Shown here: positions 5,267-5,545 of the stretch, piece by piece
How positions within the stretch are numbered: the stretch's first letter is position 1
How the letters are laid out: each line of letters opens with the position of its first letter
From: an uncultured Bacillota bacterium
GTDB taxonomy: Bacteria > Bacillota > Clostridia > Peptostreptococcales > Anaerovoracaceae
Assembly: GCA_902465215.1 (NCBI GenBank)
Contig: CABQMM010000105.1
Location: forward strand, 1 to 5,545
Reading direction: 5' to 3'
DNA length: 5,545 nt
Program-made: the position numbers and the translations under genes
The notes under the pieces: generated by a model
Told to the model about the DNA's origin: nothing
Database searches by the model: none
What the model saw: only the letters and a program-made list of their open reading frames with translations

Positions 5267-5545
5267 ATGTTACTTAGAAAAGAATTGGAACAAAGAGAAT
5301 TTCAAATTTTGTCGGAGCGTGCAGCGAAAAGTGCAGCTTCGAGAGGACGCGTTTTCCCTGAGGAGCCGTGTGAAATACGGACGGACTTTCAGAGAGACAG
5401 GGACCGCATCGTCCATTCCAAAGCATTTCGCAGGCTCATGCATAAAACACAGGTATTTCTGGCGCCGGAAGGTGATCACTTCCGCACAAGACTGACGCAT
5501 ACGCTGGAGGTTTCCCAGATTGCCAGAACCATTGCCAAGTCTTTG
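5267..5545 (+). CDS. dgt: Deoxyguanosinetriphosphate triphosphohydrolase-like protein (5' part)
   Basis: The ATG at 5267 opens a frame that runs off the window after 93 residues. The visible part is the N-terminus of the HD-domain dNTP triphosphohydrolase family: [18 protein letters not shown], then [21 protein letters not shown] (about 41-61), then [19 protein letters not shown], whose His78 is the first metal ligand of the HD domain. The remaining HD residues lie beyond the end. Known members cleave dGTP or other dNTPs to the nucleoside and triphosphate in the cytoplasm. A purine-rich site (AGGTGAGG, 5253-5260) ends 6 nt before the ATG. With only 28 nt after dut it is in the same operon, which joins two dNTP-pool enzymes. 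In many Clostridia this gene precedes dnaG and rpoD; that is expectation, not seen here. Confidence 0.9.
   Translation, partial: MLLRKELEQREFQILSERAAKSAASRGRVFPEEPCEIRTDFQRDRDRIVHSKAFRRLMHKTQVFLAPEGDHFRTRLTHTLEVSQIARTIAKSL

Noticed and set aside
5262..5495. 77-residue frame beginning at GTG 5262
   Set aside because: It is out of frame with the clear dGTPase-like reading frame from 5267 and gives a motif-free protein.
1..5545. CRISPR arrays, tRNA or rRNA genes, transposases, phage or defence genes
   Set aside because: I looked on both strands and saw no direct repeat-spacer pattern, no tRNA-like cloverleaf and no recognisable mobile or defence proteins.

Overview
The window looks like chromosomal DNA from a strict anaerobe of the class Clostridia, most likely a Lachnospiraceae-type gut Firmicute. 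This is an inference. It rests on the ferredoxin-linked 2-oxoacid oxidoreductase, strong AAGGAGG-type ribosome binding sites, moderate GC, the gene order M16 peptidase - dut - dgt, and a cysteine-rich protein with a possible sporulation-type promoter. No RNA gene, CRISPR array, insertion sequence or phage gene is visible. Most of the window is ordinary housekeeping DNA.

Left block (1-2124, + strand): the 3' end of korA, complete korB and complete korC. They encode the alpha, beta and gamma subunits of a 2-oxoacid:ferredoxin oxidoreductase of the 2-oxoglutarate/branched-chain type. The genes are tightly packed (1-nt gap, then 1-nt overlap). A branched hairpin at 2142-2179 follows korC and can also terminate the gene arriving from the other side.

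Middle block (2226-3286, - strand): one gene of unknown function for a cysteine-rich protein. It has a strong ribosome binding site, a conserved-looking body and a C-terminal tail of Cys-x-Asp-Pro tetrapeptides. The reading frame is broken near 3105-3107, so two reading frames together make one protein of about 353 residues. Restoring one T in a TTT run (coding strand) repairs it. This is the least explained part of the window.

Right block (3390-5545, + strand): a second operon diverging from the cysteine-rich gene. It starts with a 57-residue two-helix membrane protein, followed by an M16 zinc peptidase with an intact HxxEH site, dut (dUTPase) and the 5' end of a dGTPase-like HD-domain gene. 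The first three genes overlap (1 nt and 10 nt) and are probably translationally coupled. The dut and dgt products both act on deoxynucleotide triphosphates. The small protein and the peptidase may work together at the membrane, but only their adjacency supports that.

The divergent intergenic region (3287-3389) contains overlapping candidate promoters for the two directions.
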